64,000 nucleotides of DNA from Opisthocomus hoazin (taxonomy: Eukaryota; Chordata; Aves; Opisthocomiformes; Opisthocomidae), in assembly GCF_030867145.1 (NCBI RefSeq), contig NC_134440.1, positions 4,464,001 to 4,528,000 on the forward strand. The letters are read 5' to 3'. Position 1 is the first letter of the stretch. Each line of letters starts with the position of its first letter. Made by a program: the position numbers and the translations under genes. The notes beneath the pieces were generated by a model. It made no database searches. It worked only from the letters and a program-made list of their open reading frames with translations, and was not told where the DNA came from. This document shows positions 62,801 to 64,000 of the stretch, in pieces.

Positions 62801-64000
62801 TTTCAACCAGCTTTAGCTGCTTTCTGTGCTATCTGACGCGGAGAAAATGTTGATGGGGAGGACTCTGGTACAGACACTCGGCTTTTCTCTCCCGCCAGTG
62901 CGTGCCGCATTTGTATTCTCCCCAGTACTGCGACGTTCTCAAAATGTTTTGTTAAGTTAATTTGTATCCGCAGCCACTTGTGAATTTTTCAGATTATTTG
63001 ATCTGTAACTGAACTAACATGAAGAGTAACTATTGTTCTGCAGGAGCAGACGGTGCCAAAGCCTGTCTCGCGTGTTTGATGCGTGCCTGTCTTCTAACCC
63101 CAGATGAGGTCCCCAGGCACCAGCAACGCTGCTGGAAACCAGTCTGGGGCTGGCACTGGGTGCATCCCTGCACTGCTCCAGCCTGAGATGCCACCCTGCG
63201 ACCCCCAGGCACCATCACACCCCAAAAACCCTGGCTGGAAGGCATTTGCCTCCATTGCAAATCATCCCAGATTGCAAACTGTGCCTCAAACACGCTCCTG
63301 CAGCTGAGGGAGCTTTTTCACGTGTCTCATGGACACGGGTTCTTGGGGGAGCCTCTGAACAAGGGCAGCTTTGCTCGAGCCTCAGTGGGGGACTGAGCCT
63401 CACAGCACATCCCCTGGCTCGGTTTGCTCAACACAGGAGAGGGTGTTTGTTTTTCTTACCAATCTTAGCAGCTCCGTTGCATGTGGGCAGTGCAGGGGCT
63501 GAGGCTGGGGCCGGCGTGCAGCCCCGCGCAGGCTGGATTCACATGAGCTCCCCCGCTCACTGTGATTATAGAGGAATTTATCCCTCACTGGTTTTCTCTG
63601 GAAAAAATCTGCTAAGGACTTGGGAGCAAGGAGAGAGCACAAGGCTGGAGTAAAACCTCCTGACCAAAGCAGTGAGTGCAGTTTTACCCCTTCCCTCTGC
63701 TCCGTGCCAGCCTTGCCATCCCGGCACTGCTCCATGCCGGGTTCTGGTGGGACGACAGCAATGGAGAACGCTTTTAGTTAGATCAGGAGATGAGTTTCTG
63801 CCTCAGGAAGATGCTGGGATCAGTTTTTTGGAGTGATTTCTCAGCCACCGAAGAGAATTTCCCCAGGAGGGCATGAGGCAGGTTCTGGAAATCGAGGGGT
63901 TGGTCGTTCCCCACAGCTGATCTGCCAAAATCCTCTGGTGATCCCTGAAACCGCTGATCTGCTCCGGTTGGAAGAAAATGGAAATCAAAACAGAAAATTT
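59861..64000. other. Non-coding DNA with no supported gene
   Basis: No exon can be supported. A minus-strand frame at 62588-62806 ends in a sequence resembling a splice donor (CAGGAAG followed by GTAAAG), but its product is not recognised and no partner exon is visible. The sequence around 62500-63020 is AT-richer and less repetitive. Confidence 0.5.

Noticed and set aside
1-64000. CRISPR arrays, rRNA, tRNA and bacterial-type operons
   Set aside because: No regularly spaced repeats, rRNA cores or cloverleaf sequences were found. The window is vertebrate DNA.

Overview
The window looks like bird nuclear DNA. It carries 3' ends of CR1 LINEs on both strands and a solo LTR of the avian ERVL type with a 5-bp target-site duplication. 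It also has faint relics of MIR-like amniote SINEs and long non-coding stretches with AT-rich blocks that look conserved. No bacterial-style operons, CRISPR arrays, rRNA or tRNA genes were seen. Nearly all open frames in 14-64 kb are chance frames.

The most notable content is in the first 14 kb. A unit of about 2.8 kb is present as two arrays: 1-3197 (the end of one unit plus one whole unit) and 10921-13978 (one whole unit plus the first 234 bp of the next). They are separated by about 7.7 kb of unrelated DNA. Each whole unit carries an intronless copy of a PA-TM-RING ubiquitin-ligase gene (the RNF13/RNF167/ZNRF4, or Goliath, family). One frame of 330 codons gives a signal peptide, a protease-associated (PA) domain, one transmembrane segment, a damaged RING-H2 finger and an acidic tail. 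The same two in-frame TAA codons break it in both copies, and only three of eight RING zinc ligands remain. The copies differ by only a handful of bases over 2.8 kb. A CRE-like site and an RFX X-box-like site lie upstream of each, and an ATTAAA signal lies just past each stop. I call these retro-pseudogenes, but the open frame and the position of the stops inside splice-donor-like sequences make them worth a second look.

From 14 to 64 kb I find no exon I can support. This part holds the complete solo LTR (18190-18607, minus strand), two clear CR1 3' fragments (27683-28006 plus, 51089-51566 minus), two short CR1 tails, a few ancient SINE relics, a perfect (GGAA)31 microsatellite at 59737-59860, long C and G homopolymers, small tandem repeats, CpG-rich patches, and several AT-rich stretches resembling conserved regulatory DNA. 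That pattern fits intergenic or long-intron sequence, possibly near a developmental gene, but the neighbouring gene cannot be named from the window.
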